Shown here: in pieces, positions 1 through 8,183 of the stretch | Layout: each line of letters starts with the position of its first letter | How positions within the stretch are numbered: position 1 is the stretch's first letter | NCBI GenBank assembly: GCA_029007645.1 | Contig: JAQXIE010000086.1 | Coordinates: 1-46,754, forward strand | Source of the DNA: Bacteroidales bacterium | Lineage (GTDB): Bacteria > Bacteroidota > Bacteroidia > Bacteroidales > Muribaculaceae | Reading direction: 5' to 3' | DNA: 46,754 nt | The notes under the pieces: model-generated | The model's input: only the letters and a program-made list of their open reading frames with translations | Told to the model about the DNA's origin: nothing | Database searches by the model: none | Position numbers and translations under genes: made by a program

Positions 1-266
1 CCAATCGGGGCAGCGTAGTCACCGCCCATTACACGGGCAAGACTATCAACGGCAAGAAATTTGATTCCAGCCTCGGAGGGACAGCTCCCGCTTTCAGGTT
101 GCGCGAGCTTATTCCCGGATGGCAAATCGCACTGACTCATATGCACGTGGGTGATAAATGGGAAATTTACATTCCGGCCGAGCAGGCTTATGGACGTCTC
201 AACCAGCCCGGAATCCCCGGAGGATCGACTCTGATCTTCGAGATCACGCTGATTGCAGTAAACTGA
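1..266 (+). CDS. FKBP-type peptidyl-prolyl cis-trans isomerase, C-terminal part (5' truncated by window edge)
   Basis: The frame beginning at base 3 is open to a TGA at 264-266 and gives 87 residues of an FKBP domain. Visible family features are the entry strand VTAHYTGK, the segment GWQIALTHMHVGDKWEIYIP, the AYG turn, and the closing PGGSTLIFEITLIAV strand. FKBP enzymes catalyse proline cis-trans isomerisation during protein folding. In Bacteroidales such proteins are often periplasmic or lipoproteins, but the N-terminus lies outside the window, so location cannot be judged. A 98-bp gap separates it from the rubrerythrin gene. The family assignment is secure; the exact subfamily (FkpA-, FklB- or Mip-like) is not. 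Confidence 0.9.
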   Translation, partial: NRGSVVTAHYTGKTINGKKFDSSLGGTAPAFRLRELIPGWQIALTHMHVGDKWEIYIPAEQAYGRLNQPGIPGGSTLIFEITLIAVN

Positions 267-325
267 TGCTTTTTTGTGTCTTGGGTTCTTAATTTGTTAT
301 TAAGATTTTTAAACCATTTGTATTT

Positions 326-333
326 TACGTTTG
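326..333 (+). promoter_or_regulatory. Candidate -7 box for the rubrerythrin gene
   Basis: TACGTTTG matches the Bacteroidetes -7 consensus TAnnTTTG and lies 31 bp before the rubrerythrin ATG. No clear TTTG -33 box sits 19-21 bp upstream (only an A/T-rich GATTTTT), so this is a partial match. Confidence 0.4.
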
Positions 334-364
334 TTTTAATTTAAGAAATGTAAAATACAACGTT

Positions 365-970
365 ATGCAAAACACAATAAAAAGCGTTAAGGGTACTGAG
401 ACCGAGAAGTGGTTGTGCAATTCGTATCTGGCGGAATCGCAGGCTTATGCCCGATATACCTTCTATGCGTGGCAGGCTGATAAAGAGAATTACTATCCGA
501 TAGGCGAGATATTCCGCGAGACCGCCAACAATGAGTTGCGCCACGCCAAGATCTTCCTCGGTTTTCTGGACAGTGTTCCCGTGGAAACTACTACAGGAGT
601 CGACGCAGGATATCTGGGCCAGACTACCGATAACCTTCGCATGGCACTTAAGGAGGAAAGCGTCGATGGTTACGAATTCTATGCAAAAGCTGCCGAAGTG
701 GCCCGCAAGGAGGGATTTGACGATATCGCATCCCATTTCGACGCTATCGGCAAGGTGGAAAAGACCCATTATGACAGATTCCAGCGTATGCTGAATCATA
801 TCGAGAACGGCACACTATGGAAACGCGATAAACCGGTGACATGGAAATGCATCGTATGCGGCTATGAATCCGTTGGTACAGAGCCACCGAAGAAGTGTCC
901 TGCCTGCAACCATCCCTATCAGCACTATATCGCTATGGATGACGGTTATGCACCTGCACATCCCGAATGA
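365..970 (+). CDS. rbr: Rubrerythrin
   Basis: This 201-residue protein has the two-domain rubrerythrin plan. An N-terminal ferritin-like four-helix diiron domain (about residues 10-145) has carboxylate ligands in helices such as LAESQAYARY, ETANNELRHA and ALKEESVDGYEFY. A C-terminal rubredoxin-like [Fe(SCys)4] domain shows CIVCGY and CPACNHP. Rubrerythrins are cytoplasmic NADH-linked peroxidases that reduce hydrogen peroxide in anaerobes. Length is normal for the family and both metal sites look intact. The gene appears monocistronic, with its own promoter-like box upstream and a hairpin plus T-run downstream. The ATG at 365 starts directly at the conserved N-terminal region. Confidence 0.96.
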   Translation: MQNTIKSVKGTETEKWLCNSYLAESQAYARYTFYAWQADKENYYPIGEIFRETANNELRHAKIFLGFLDSVPVETTTGVDAGYLGQTTDNLRMALKEESVDGYEFYAKAAEVARKEGFDDIASHFDAIGKVEKTHYDRFQRMLNHIENGTLWKRDKPVTWKCIVCGYESVGTEPPKKCPACNHPYQHYIAMDDGYAPAHPE

Positions 971-997
971 TAGCTTAATCTGACAATTCCAAATATG

Positions 998-1026
998 GCC
1001 CGGACTGTAGTTCCGAGCTTTTTTTT
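998..1026 (+). terminator. Rho-independent terminator after rubrerythrin
   Basis: An imperfect GC-rich hairpin (GCCCGGAC / GTTCCGAGC, loop TGTA, one mismatch and one bulge) is followed by an eight-T run at 1019-1026. It lies 27 bp downstream of the rubrerythrin stop. Confidence 0.65.
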
Positions 1027-1058
1027 GTGTCATAATGTCAAAAAAATTGCTCTCAGAG

Positions 1059-1090
1059 CTTGTGAATGGCGTATGTGAATATTAATTTTG
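1059..1090 (+). promoter_or_regulatory. Bacteroidetes-type promoter of the tail-protein/CotH unit
   Basis: CTTG (1059-1062), 20 bp, then TAATTTTG (1083-1090) fits TTTG-N19-21-TAnnTTTG. The predicted start of transcription near 1097 falls after the first in-frame ATG (1066), so the real start codon must be downstream; 1111 is preferred. Confidence 0.6.
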
Positions 1091-1110
1091 TACGTTATAT
1101 TATTATGATT

Positions 1111-1584
1111 ATGAAACCCATGAACCGAATAATTTCAGCTACATTGGCATTGCTGGCGATGACAACGGCGGCACAAGCTGAATTGGCCCTCCGTCTCGAA
1201 ATGCGCGATGGAGGTATAAATACGTACAGGTTTGCAGATGTATCGAAATGGCGCATAAATGGAAGTGACCTTGAGATATTGCGAGGCGACGGCTCCTCCG
1301 AAGCCCTATTCGCCGTCGGTGATGTCAAGGCAGTCACATATGGCGAAGCCTCAGATGTCAGTTCAATCGATATGCCGCAATTGTCGGTAAGCCTTAGCAA
1401 CGGAGTATTACAGATTGATGGAATCGGCGAGAATTCACTCGTGTCGGTCATCGCTGCCGATGGCCGCTCTGTATTAAATGCTGAGGCCTCAGGCTCTTTC
1501 CTGGCCGACATGCGCGGTGAAGCTCCCGGTGTATATATCCTGACGGTCGACGGCAAGTCGGTACTTAAATTCGTGCTGAGATGA
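1111..1584 (+). CDS. Short secreted protein with T9SS-tail-like C-terminus
   Basis: From the ATG at 1111 the protein is 157 residues. It opens with a signal peptide (MKPMNRIIS, hydrophobic ALLAMTTAAQA). A beta-rich body of the kind 'LRLEMRDGG...RFADVSKWRING' follows, and the protein ends in GVYILTVDGKSVLKFVLR, which resembles the GxYxvxvxGkxxxkxxxx pattern of type IX secretion sorting tails. An in-frame ATG at 1066 is rejected because it precedes the predicted transcription start. The gene overlaps the next one by 4 bp (ATGA at 1581-1584), implying translational coupling with the CotH-family gene. No enzymatic domain was recognised. Export is well supported; use of the T9SS is inferred from the tail only. 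Confidence 0.75.
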   Translation: MKPMNRIISATLALLAMTTAAQAELALRLEMRDGGINTYRFADVSKWRINGSDLEILRGDGSSEALFAVGDVKAVTYGEASDVSSIDMPQLSVSLSNGVLQIDGIGENSLVSVIAADGRSVLNAEASGSFLADMRGEAPGVYILTVDGKSVLKFVLR

Positions 1585-2975
1585 GAAAAGCATTATTTGT
1601 TGCCGGATTATTCTCGGCGTTGACCTTGTCGGCGGCTGTCCCTCAGACGCATATTTACCGCAATGACGGCAAGTTTTTCCATAAATATGAGGGAGATATC
1701 ACAATCATACATTCCACGCGCAATTCCAAAAACTATATTGTAATTGACGACGGAATGCATACCACGGAAATCCCGTTGCAGAAAATAAATCGAATCGAGG
1801 TGACCGACATCGACATTCCACGCCTGCATATCAACACACCCTCCCGGCCAAATCTGAAACAGGTTGAGGATAAGGAAAATTACCTTAACGCCAATATCAG
1901 CATCGAGGGCAACGGCTACGCAGATGATCTCGAGCAGACCTCGGTAATGGTAAAGGGCCGCGGTAATTCCACATGGTGGATGGCCAAGCGCCCTATGCGC
2001 CTGAAATTCGAAAAGAAGACATCGATAGCCGGATTCAAGAAGGCCAAGAGTTATGTGCTGTTGGCTAATTACATTGACCCGACATCTATGCGCAATGCCA
2101 TCGCTATGAAGATGGCACAGCTGCTTGGCATACAATGGGCTAACCATATGGTGCCCGTCAATGTCACTTTCAATGGTAATGATCTCGGAATCTTCATGCT
2201 AACCGAGAAGGTGGGTATCAACAGCGCAAGCATCGATATCGACGAGACGCGCGGAATGCTGTTCGAACTCAGCAATGAGTATGACGAAAAATACAAATTC
2301 TATTCCTCGGTCTATAATCTGCCGGTAATGGTCAAGGACCCTGATCTGGACGAGATTGCAGCTGCAAATCCCGCACTCGGTACGGCCACTGAAATCTTCA
2401 ACAAATGGAAGAATGATTACAACAAGGCCGAGGATATGCTGCGCTACGGCAATCCGGCCGAGGCTTTCGACCTTGACAGCTTCGCAGATTTCATATTGCT
2501 TTACGATTTATGTCGTAATGGAGAAACCGGACATCCTAAAAGTTTCTATATCCACAAGGAAAATCTTGATGCCGGTACGCTGTATAAGGCCGGACCTGTA
2601 TGGGACTTTGATGTCGCATTCAATATCGTTATGCCTTACAATGATGCAATGGTGCCGGCTTCTGCGACCGATCCCAATTGGTACAATGCCCTGCTTTCGA
2701 CATTGTTTCAGAACTCTAAGGTGAAAGCACGTTACCGCGCGCAACTGAAACGGTTTGCCGACGAACTCTTGCCTCAGCTCCTGGATTATTTCGACGAACT
2801 TGAGCCGCTGATTCGCTCATCGGTCAAGATGAACGGACTTATCTGGCCCGGGGGAGACAACTATGGCTGGACTATGTCGATCAATTCCTTTGATCATGAG
2901 AATAATGTTGCCAAGTTGCGTACCTGGATCCTGGACCGCGTCAATTATCTGAAGAAACAGTACAACATTCAGTGA
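1581..2975 (+). CDS. CotH-kinase-family secreted protein
   Basis: This 464-residue protein has a cleavable signal peptide (MRKALFVAGLFSALTLSAA). An N-terminal beta-rich segment follows, then a CotH-type kinase fold: GRGNSTW near residue 130, RPMRLKFEKK, LLANYIDPTSMRNAIA, LTEKVG, and the late motif GPVWDFDVAF that carries the metal-binding Asp. CotH of Bacillus is a spore-coat kinase. Bacteroidales do not sporulate, and their CotH-family members are exported proteins of largely unknown substrate. The start ATG overlaps the stop of the preceding small secreted protein, so the two are probably made together. Family assignment is firm; phosphorylation activity and substrate are not established by the sequence. 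Confidence 0.9.
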   Translation: MRKALFVAGLFSALTLSAAVPQTHIYRNDGKFFHKYEGDITIIHSTRNSKNYIVIDDGMHTTEIPLQKINRIEVTDIDIPRLHINTPSRPNLKQVEDKENYLNANISIEGNGYADDLEQTSVMVKGRGNSTWWMAKRPMRLKFEKKTSIAGFKKAKSYVLLANYIDPTSMRNAIAMKMAQLLGIQWANHMVPVNVTFNGNDLGIFMLTEKVGINSASIDIDETRGMLFELSNEYDEKYKFYSSVYNLPVMVKDPDLDEIAAANPALGTATEIFNKWKNDYNKAEDMLRYGNPAEAFDLDSFADFILLYDLCRNGETGHPKSFYIHKENLDAGTLYKAGPVWDFDVAFNIVMPYNDAMVPASATDPNWYNALLSTLFQNSKVKARYRAQLKRFADELLPQLLDYFDELEPLIRSSVKMNGLIWPGGDNYGWTMSINSFDHENNVAKLRTWILDRVNYLKKQYNIQ

Positions 2976-3005
2976 AAATTTTTGCTTAGCTTATAAAGGT
3001 CAGAT

Positions 3006-3048
3006 TTCATTGCGAATTTTCATTGTGAATTTTCGCAATGAATTTTTT
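3006..3048 (+). terminator. Terminator after the CotH-family gene
   Basis: A perfect 11-bp inverted repeat (TTCATTGCGAA at 3006-3016, TTCGCAATGAA at 3032-3042) is followed by six T's. The 15-nt loop contains a near copy of the left arm (TTCATTGTGAA), so alternative pairings are possible. Confidence 0.65.
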
Positions 3049-3123
3049 ATAACGCCTGTCTATACTCATGTCTATACTAAGGTGTCGTTATTTCATAAAC
3101 CGAATATGCAATAATAATTAAGA

Positions 3124-3804
3124 ATGAAAGAAATACTTGAATATCTCGAACAATTAGCTGCTAATAACAATCGTGTATGGTTCAACGACAATAAGTCGCG
3201 TTATCAGGATATACAGCATAAGGTGAGTCGGATAGCCGGTGACCTGATCGATGGTATATCGGCATTTGAACCCGGCGCTTCGGCGCTCACTCCGGCAGAC
3301 TGTCTCTACCGTATATATCGAGACACTCGTTTCCGTGCCGATAAGACTCCATACAAAACGCATATCGGCATTTACATAAACCCATTTGGCGGCAAGAAAA
3401 GCCAGCTCGGCGGCTATTATTTGCATCTTGAACCCGGATCATGCCTGGTTGGCGGCGGAATATGGTGCCCTACGCCTCCGGTGCTCAAAGCCCTGCGACA
3501 GGCAATCTACGACAATGTCGACGAATATCTCGAAATAATCCGTAACCCTGACTTTGCACGTGTTTTTACCGAAGTAGGGGATGACCTGCTGAAAACCGCT
3601 CCCAAAGGATTCCCGAAAGATTGGGAACATATCGACCTGATTCGACCTCGGTCGTATACCGTGTTAAGTCCGCTCGACAACAGGACCGTAATATCCGGAA
3701 AGTTGATTGCCGAAGTGCTGCAGCGGTTTGAAATGATGAAACCCTTCAACGACTTTCTAAACTATACATTTGAAGAAAATCCATCCCTTCCGAAATTTTA
3801 TTAA
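3124..3804 (+). CDS. DUF2461 family protein
   Basis: The 226-residue cytoplasmic protein matches the DUF2461 (TIGR02453) family. It shows an N-terminal LAANNNRVWFNDNKSRY stretch, the signature YRIYRDTRFRADKTPYKTHIG (split here as YRIYRDTRF and DKTPYKTHIG), and the GGYYLHLEPG strand followed by the PPVLKALRQAI helix. No biochemical role is established for the family. There is no signal peptide or membrane segment. Length is typical and the reading frame is intact. A hairpin terminator lies upstream and a full promoter for the next gene lies downstream, so it is probably transcribed alone. No clear TAnnTTTG box was found in front of it. Confidence 0.88.
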   Translation: MKEILEYLEQLAANNNRVWFNDNKSRYQDIQHKVSRIAGDLIDGISAFEPGASALTPADCLYRIYRDTRFRADKTPYKTHIGIYINPFGGKKSQLGGYYLHLEPGSCLVGGGIWCPTPPVLKALRQAIYDNVDEYLEIIRNPDFARVFTEVGDDLLKTAPKGFPKDWEHIDLIRPRSYTVLSPLDNRTVISGKLIAEVLQRFEMMKPFNDFLNYTFEENPSLPKFY

Positions 3805-3830
3805 AAATTTTAGAAAATATTGTATAAATA

Positions 3831-3862
3831 TTTGCAAAATTGATATAAAACTTGTAAATTTG
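3831..3862 (+). promoter_or_regulatory. Near-consensus promoter of the trpB2 gene
   Basis: TTTG (3831-3834), exactly 20 bp, then TAAATTTG (3855-3862) is a textbook Bacteroidetes promoter. Predicted transcription starts near 3868, giving a leader of about 40 nt before the ATG at 3909. Confidence 0.8.
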
Positions 3863-3908
3863 CAGAAATATTCCACTAAAAATTTAAAATATATACAATA
3901 TTATTAAG

Positions 3909-5258
3909 ATGGAACACACTAAACGCTATCAATTACCCGAAGAGGAAATTCCCCGTCAATGGTACAACATTCAGGCAGAGATGCCCAATAAACCGATGCC
4001 GTTGCTGAATCCGGCCACACGCGAGCCGATGAGGCCTGAAGATCTTTACCCCGTATTTGCAGAGGAACTCTGCCGACAGGAGCTGAATCAGACCGACGCG
4101 TGGATAGATATCCCCGAGGAGGTTCGTGAGAAATACAAGTTCTATCGTTCCACGCCTCTGGTGCGTGCGTACGGTCTGGAAAAAGCCCTCGGAACTCCGG
4201 CGCATATCTACTTCAAGAACGAGAGCGTCAGCCCGATGGGATCCCACAAGCTGAACTCCGCAATTCCTCAGGCTTATTACTGCAAGCAGGAAGGCGTGGA
4301 GAACGTCACTACCGAAACGGGTGCCGGCCAGTGGGGAGCTTCGCTGGCATACGCCGCCAGCATGTTCGGCCTGAACGCTGCGGTTTACCAGGTCAAGATC
4401 AGCTACGAACAGAAGCCCTACCGCAAGAGCATCATGCAGGTGTTCGGCGCTCAGGTCACTCCTTCGCCGTCAATGTCGACACGCGCGGGTAAGGATATCA
4501 TTACCAGAGATCCCAACCATCAGGGTTCGCTCGGTACGGCCATCTCCGAGGCTATCGAGTTGGCGCAGACCACTCCTCACTGCAAGTACACGCTCGGTTC
4601 GGTACTGAGTCACGTCACTCTGCATCAGACGGTGATCGGTCTGGAGGCCGAGAAGCAGATGGCCATGGCAGGGGAGTACCCTGACATCGTCATAGCATGC
4701 TTCGGAGGCGGTTCTAATTTTGGCGGACTGGCCTTCCCCTTCATGCGGCATAACTTCACCGGCGAGCGCAATACGCGCTTCATCGCCGCCGAACCGGATT
4801 CATGCCCCAAGCTTACCCGCGGCGTATTCCGTTACGACTTCGGCGATGAGACGGGTTACACGCCTTTGCTGCCCATGTTCACGTTGGGACATAACTTCAA
4901 ACCGGCCAACATACATGCAGGCGGCCTCCGCTATCATGGCGCCGGCGTAATCGTGTCGCAGCTGATCAAGGATGGTTACATGGAAGGCATGGACATACCG
5001 CAGCTCGAATCGTTTGAGGCCGGTACGCTCTTCGCACGCACCGAAGGTATCATCCCTGCTCCCGAGTCTTGCCATGCCATCGCAGCCACCATCCGCGAGG
5101 CCAAGAAGTGCATCGAAACCGGCGAGGAGAAGGTCATCCTGTTCAATCTCTCGGGTCATGGTCTGATCGACATGGCAAGCTACGACAAGTTCATTGCAGG
5201 CGATCTTCAGAACTATACCCTGACCGACGAAGCTATCCGCAAGAATCTCGAATCCTGA
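3909..5258 (+). CDS. TrpB2-type tryptophan synthase beta-like PLP enzyme
   Basis: The 449-residue length and motifs fit the TrpB2 class (TIGR01415). They include the longer N-terminus, NESVSPMGSHKLNSA with the probable PLP lysine K114, the ETGAGQWG substrate loop, and the GGGSNFGG phosphate-binding turn. TrpB enzymes join indole and L-serine to give L-tryptophan. TrpB2 proteins often lack contacts for a TrpA partner and may salvage free indole or act with serine alone. No other trp gene is nearby, and the gene has its own strong promoter and terminator, which supports a stand-alone role. Substrate use in this organism is inferred from the family. Confidence 0.9.
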   Translation: MEHTKRYQLPEEEIPRQWYNIQAEMPNKPMPLLNPATREPMRPEDLYPVFAEELCRQELNQTDAWIDIPEEVREKYKFYRSTPLVRAYGLEKALGTPAHIYFKNESVSPMGSHKLNSAIPQAYYCKQEGVENVTTETGAGQWGASLAYAASMFGLNAAVYQVKISYEQKPYRKSIMQVFGAQVTPSPSMSTRAGKDIITRDPNHQGSLGTAISEAIELAQTTPHCKYTLGSVLSHVTLHQTVIGLEAEKQMAMAGEYPDIVIACFGGGSNFGGLAFPFMRHNFTGERNTRFIAAEPDSCPKLTRGVFRYDFGDETGYTPLLPMFTLGHNFKPANIHAGGLRYHGAGVIVSQLIKDGYMEGMDIPQLESFEAGTLFARTEGIIPAPESCHAIAATIREAKKCIETGEEKVILFNLSGHGLIDMASYDKFIAGDLQNYTLTDEAIRKNLES

Positions 5259-5267
5259 TTCGAGTAC

Positions 5268-5320
5268 TGATACAAACAGTAAGGACTGCACCATCTGGCG
5301 CAGTCCTTATTTTTGTATCA
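5268..5320. terminator. Bidirectional terminator between convergent genes
   Basis: The core stem AAGGACTGC (5281-5289) / GCAGTCCTT (5300-5308) is followed by ATTTTTG. An outer pair TGATACAAA (5268-5276) / TTTGTATCA (5312-5320) extends it. It sits between the trpB2 gene and the leftward Omp28-like gene and can serve both; the T-run is better on the + strand. Confidence 0.8.
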
Positions 5321-5330
5321 GGTATTCTTA

Positions 5331-7244
5331 TTAACGAACATTCATCTTGCGGGCAACGGCTTTGCCGTTTACCTTGGCGCGTACAATGTACATGCCTGCT
5401 GCAAGGTTGCTGTTGTTGATGCGCATACCGGACAGGGTGTAAACCTCGACACCTGCGGCGCTGCCGTTGATGGTGAACTGGCCGCCGGCGAATGCCAGAT
5501 TGGCTGCCGAGTATACGTTCTCAATGCCGGAACCGGGCTCCTTGTCGGTAATCTTCAGCTTGGCGGCGTTCAGAACTTCGCTTGTGAGGCGAGTGTTCCA
5601 TTCACCAAGATGTGCTACGATTTCCATAGCATCTACATCGGTGGTCACAAAGTTCTTGCCATTGCTGTTCGGACAATAACCGTCCTCGATTGTGTAGGTG
5701 AAGGTCTTTTCGTAGCTGCCGTCTGCTGCAAAGGTAACTGCATCACCCTTGTAAGATGTCAGATATTTGACGGGGAACTCATTGTGAATAAAGTTCGATG
5801 CACCGGCCTGACGGGCTTTGACATTGCTATGAGTAAGAACTACGGTCAGACGGGCGCCATCTACTGAGATATTGGCTTTGCCGCTGACAGTCACTTTCAG
5901 TTCTTTGGTATCAGCATTGTATTCGCGGTCTATGTTGACGGTAACGAATGCCGGGCGTGCGATTTCATTGGCTACCATCGAGGATGTCATGTAGCCGGGA
6001 TGCCAGTATATTCCTGTTCCATTTTCTCCGAGGTTGGCACGATCTTCCTGTTCGAAACGGTCCATTACGCATCCGGGTGCGTAGGAGGCACCGAAGAACT
6101 TTCCAATATTCTGACTCTCAAGGATAGTGAAGCTGTCCGTGCCGTAGCCATAATGATGATCAATTCGTGCTACGCGATCTTCTTGGCCTTTAATGGCCTT
6201 TCTGATGTTAGCCTCTGCTGAGGGACAATTACCGCAACTCTGTCCGGTGAATTTCTCAATCAGGATGGTGCGGGGTACGACTGTAGTCTGATCATAAGCC
6301 GAGATGTTGATTGACATCGTATTGCCCTCAACTGCTTCTCCATTGACTTTGGTTAATTTAATGCTGATCTTGTTATTTCCCGTAAGCTTGCCAAGATTGA
6401 TTTGTTCAGCGAGGGTGCTGTTGGGTGCAATCCCGGTGGAGACAGCCTTTTCGCTCTTATCTTCGTTTACTGTCAATTCGTATGTAAAGCTGTTGGCGGC
6501 TAATAAGCTTGAATTACCGAAAGTTGCCTCGACAATTGCATCTTCTCCTTGCGGCATGTATCGCTTGCCATTGACACTGATGAGGCTGACATTAGATCCA
6601 AGCTGATCGGGATCTCCTTCAACCAGGGCGCGAATCATCAGATTGCCCCAGCCGTTGGCGTCCACACACTCGTATGGATTGCCGGTTGACTTTATGTAAC
6701 TTGTGTTATTTACCGCTTTCCCACCGTCATAGCAAATGGGATACAGACCGTTGTCCTTCGTACTGAATCCGACAGCCAGACTTACGGTGCCGTCAATCTC
6801 GACAGGCTCCGGGAATTTTATATAATTCCAGCCGGGAAGAAGCGCATTTACATCTACCTCGGCCACGGTTTCGGCCGTATTGATTTTGTCTCCTTTCAGA
6901 ATGAACGCTTTGGTGGCACCGAGAGGTGTATTGATCATGAATGCGGCTGCAGAAATCTTCTTGCCGGTGTATTCAGCCAGTGTCGTTGGGCTGAAAAGGG
7001 TTGCGGCCGACAGTTCGATTTCATCGCTCGCTGTTCCGATTGCTGCGATACTGTTTACACTGGGATTGGGGTTACAATACTGCAACCATGTAAGTTCGCC
7101 CGCTTCCTTCTGAACGGGAGCAGCCTGAACGGGAGCAGCCAGCGGAGATGCCTGCAGCTTTACCGGCATTCTCTCGATTATCTGCGCCGATGCAAGCGAG
7201 CATGTCGCCAGTGCAATAGCTGCAAATGTAGAAATTCGTTTCAT
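5331..7244 (-). CDS. Omp28-related secreted protein with T9SS C-terminal tail
   Basis: The 637-residue protein has a signal peptide (MKRISTFAAIALATCSLASA), a Pro/Ala-rich linker with a doubled AAPVQ, and beta-rich N-terminal domains. The Omp28-type thioredoxin-like domain begins near residue 327 (ILIEKFTGQSCGNCPSAEANI split by C337 and C340, a CGNC redox pair). The C-terminus ends in AAGMYIVRAKVNGK...MNVR, a type IX secretion sorting tail. The CxxC suggests a role in thiol-disulfide chemistry or a redox-controlled fold at the cell surface, but substrate and activity are unknown. It lies 16 bp downstream of the cysteine-rich protein gene and is probably cotranscribed with it. It ends at the bidirectional terminator. 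Confidence 0.85.
   Translation of the reverse strand: MKRISTFAAIALATCSLASAQIIERMPVKLQASPLAAPVQAAPVQKEAGELTWLQYCNPNPSVNSIAAIGTASDEIELSAATLFSPTTLAEYTGKKISAAAFMINTPLGATKAFILKGDKINTAETVAEVDVNALLPGWNYIKFPEPVEIDGTVSLAVGFSTKDNGLYPICYDGGKAVNNTSYIKSTGNPYECVDANGWGNLMIRALVEGDPDQLGSNVSLISVNGKRYMPQGEDAIVEATFGNSSLLAANSFTYELTVNEDKSEKAVSTGIAPNSTLAEQINLGKLTGNNKISIKLTKVNGEAVEGNTMSINISAYDQTTVVPRTILIEKFTGQSCGNCPSAEANIRKAIKGQEDRVARIDHHYGYGTDSFTILESQNIGKFFGASYAPGCVMDRFEQEDRANLGENGTGIYWHPGYMTSSMVANEIARPAFVTVNIDREYNADTKELKVTVSGKANISVDGARLTVVLTHSNVKARQAGASNFIHNEFPVKYLTSYKGDAVTFAADGSYEKTFTYTIEDGYCPNSNGKNFVTTDVDAMEIVAHLGEWNTRLTSEVLNAAKLKITDKEPGSGIENVYSAANLAFAGGQFTINGSAAGVEVYTLSGMRINNSNLAAGMYIVRAKVNGKAVARKMNVR
7110..7139. 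repeat. 15-bp tandem duplication within the Omp28-like gene
   Basis: CTGAACGGGAGCAGC occurs twice head-to-tail (7110-7124, 7125-7139), encoding the doubled AAPVQ of the linker just after the signal peptide. It is in frame and looks like a slippage product. Confidence 0.9.
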
Positions 7245-7260
7245 GTGATTCTTATTGAAT

Positions 7261-7959
7261 TTATTTTACGATAATTTTGCGGACACTGTTCCGATCTCCT
7301 GCCAGGCTGTAGAGGTAGATGCCCTTGGCCAAGCCTTTCAGGCTTACAGTGCCGTTGTTGCTGATATTCTTTTCGATCACCTTCTGGCCGTTTGCGTTCC
7401 AGACTGTCAGTCGGCCCGGCTTCTCGACATTGTAGAGGATGCTGCCGTTCATATAGCTTAACGCATTGGCGTTCTTCACAAGCTGCACGGCGCTCGACTT
7501 CGAGTTCATTATCACAGTGTAGCTCTTCACGGTCTCGGCCTTGTCCTTTACGCCCACAGTAAGTTCGGTGGTCACGTTCTCCGGAACTACTTCGTAATTG
7601 CCGGGCTTGAGGTCAAAGTCAAGATTGAATTTCGTGTTGGCAACCATGGTGAGACCATCCTTGGTCACATCCGTGCCACTCACGCAGGTACTTCCGCAGC
7701 AGAGGCCGATTTGATGTCCGCTGGTACATTTGGCATTGACATAGAGATCTGCCACATCCTGATCGCACATCAGGTACATCTTGGGGTCCATCTCTACCCA
7801 ATACTGATCTCCTTCCTGTTCTGCGACTATGTCGTTGAATTCATAGGTTTTGCCGGATTCCAGCAGATCCCCCGTGCCCATATAGCATTTGATGTCCTGC
7901 GCCGATGCCGTTGTCATGGCCAGCGCTACTGATGCTAAGCTAAGTAAAAGTTTTTTCAT
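7261..7959 (-). CDS. Cysteine-rich secreted protein with T9SS-type tail
   Basis: This 232-residue protein starts with a clear signal peptide (MKKLLLSLASVALAMTTASAQ) and ends with a sorting-tail pattern (LAKGIYLYSLAGDRNSVRKIIVK in parts). The mature N-terminal half holds six cysteines (C25, C65, C78, C87, C88, C92), including a CC pair, which is unusual for such a small exported protein and suggests disulfide bonding. No known enzymatic domain was recognised. It is encoded directly upstream of, and probably with, the large CGNC-containing Omp28-like protein. It lies downstream of two further CxxC proteins, so it is a reasonable candidate substrate or partner of that thiol system (inference). 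Confidence 0.8.
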   Translation of the reverse strand: MKKLLLSLASVALAMTTASAQDIKCYMGTGDLLESGKTYEFNDIVAEQEGDQYWVEMDPKMYLMCDQDVADLYVNAKCTSGHQIGLCCGSTCVSGTDVTKDGLTMVANTKFNLDFDLKPGNYEVVPENVTTELTVGVKDKAETVKSYTVIMNSKSSAVQLVKNANALSYMNGSILYNVEKPGRLTVWNANGQKVIEKNISNNGTVSLKGLAKGIYLYSLAGDRNSVRKIIVK

Positions 7960-7987
7960 ATCTTTTTTTATTTGGTTTCGTGATTAT

Positions 7988-8183
7988 TGAAGTTGTTTCT
8001 ACTTATTTTTATGGTAAGATTTATTAAGATTTTGGAGCAGATTTGGTCGATTGAAGAGGGAGCAACCTCTCGGTTGGTCCCGATGAAAGCGGCCAAAGAT
8101 GCCCAAAAGATTAATAAAGATTGCCATAAAGTTAATACTTTTTTAGGTTTATTTAGTAACGTAAATAAGTAGAAACAACTTCA
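7988..8183. repeat. 196-bp imperfect palindromic (MITE-like or structured) element
   Basis: Perfect 21-bp terminal inverted repeats lie at 7988-8008 (starts TGAAGTTGTTTCTACTT) and 8163-8183. Inside, a second pair matches with few differences (left from TTATGG at about 8009, right ending CCATAA at about 8135). The centre is a hairpin (GGGAGCAACC, TCTC, GGTTGGTCCC) near 8058-8081. The right arm carries about 30 extra bases next to the terminal repeat. The element fills the gap between two same-strand genes and abuts the stop codon of the lipoprotein gene at 8184. It could be a non-autonomous transposon relic, a long RNA hairpin that stops or protects mRNA, or a recombination site. No clear target-site duplication was seen. 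Confidence 0.8.

Noticed and set aside
3057..3078. Direct repeat TGTCTATACT at 3057-3066 and 3069-3078
   Set aside because: Two 10-bp copies only, without a promoter nearby to regulate; too little to call an operator.
7987..8172. 61-codon frame across the palindromic element
   Set aside because: It follows the inverted-repeat DNA from end to end and has no promoter or protein features.
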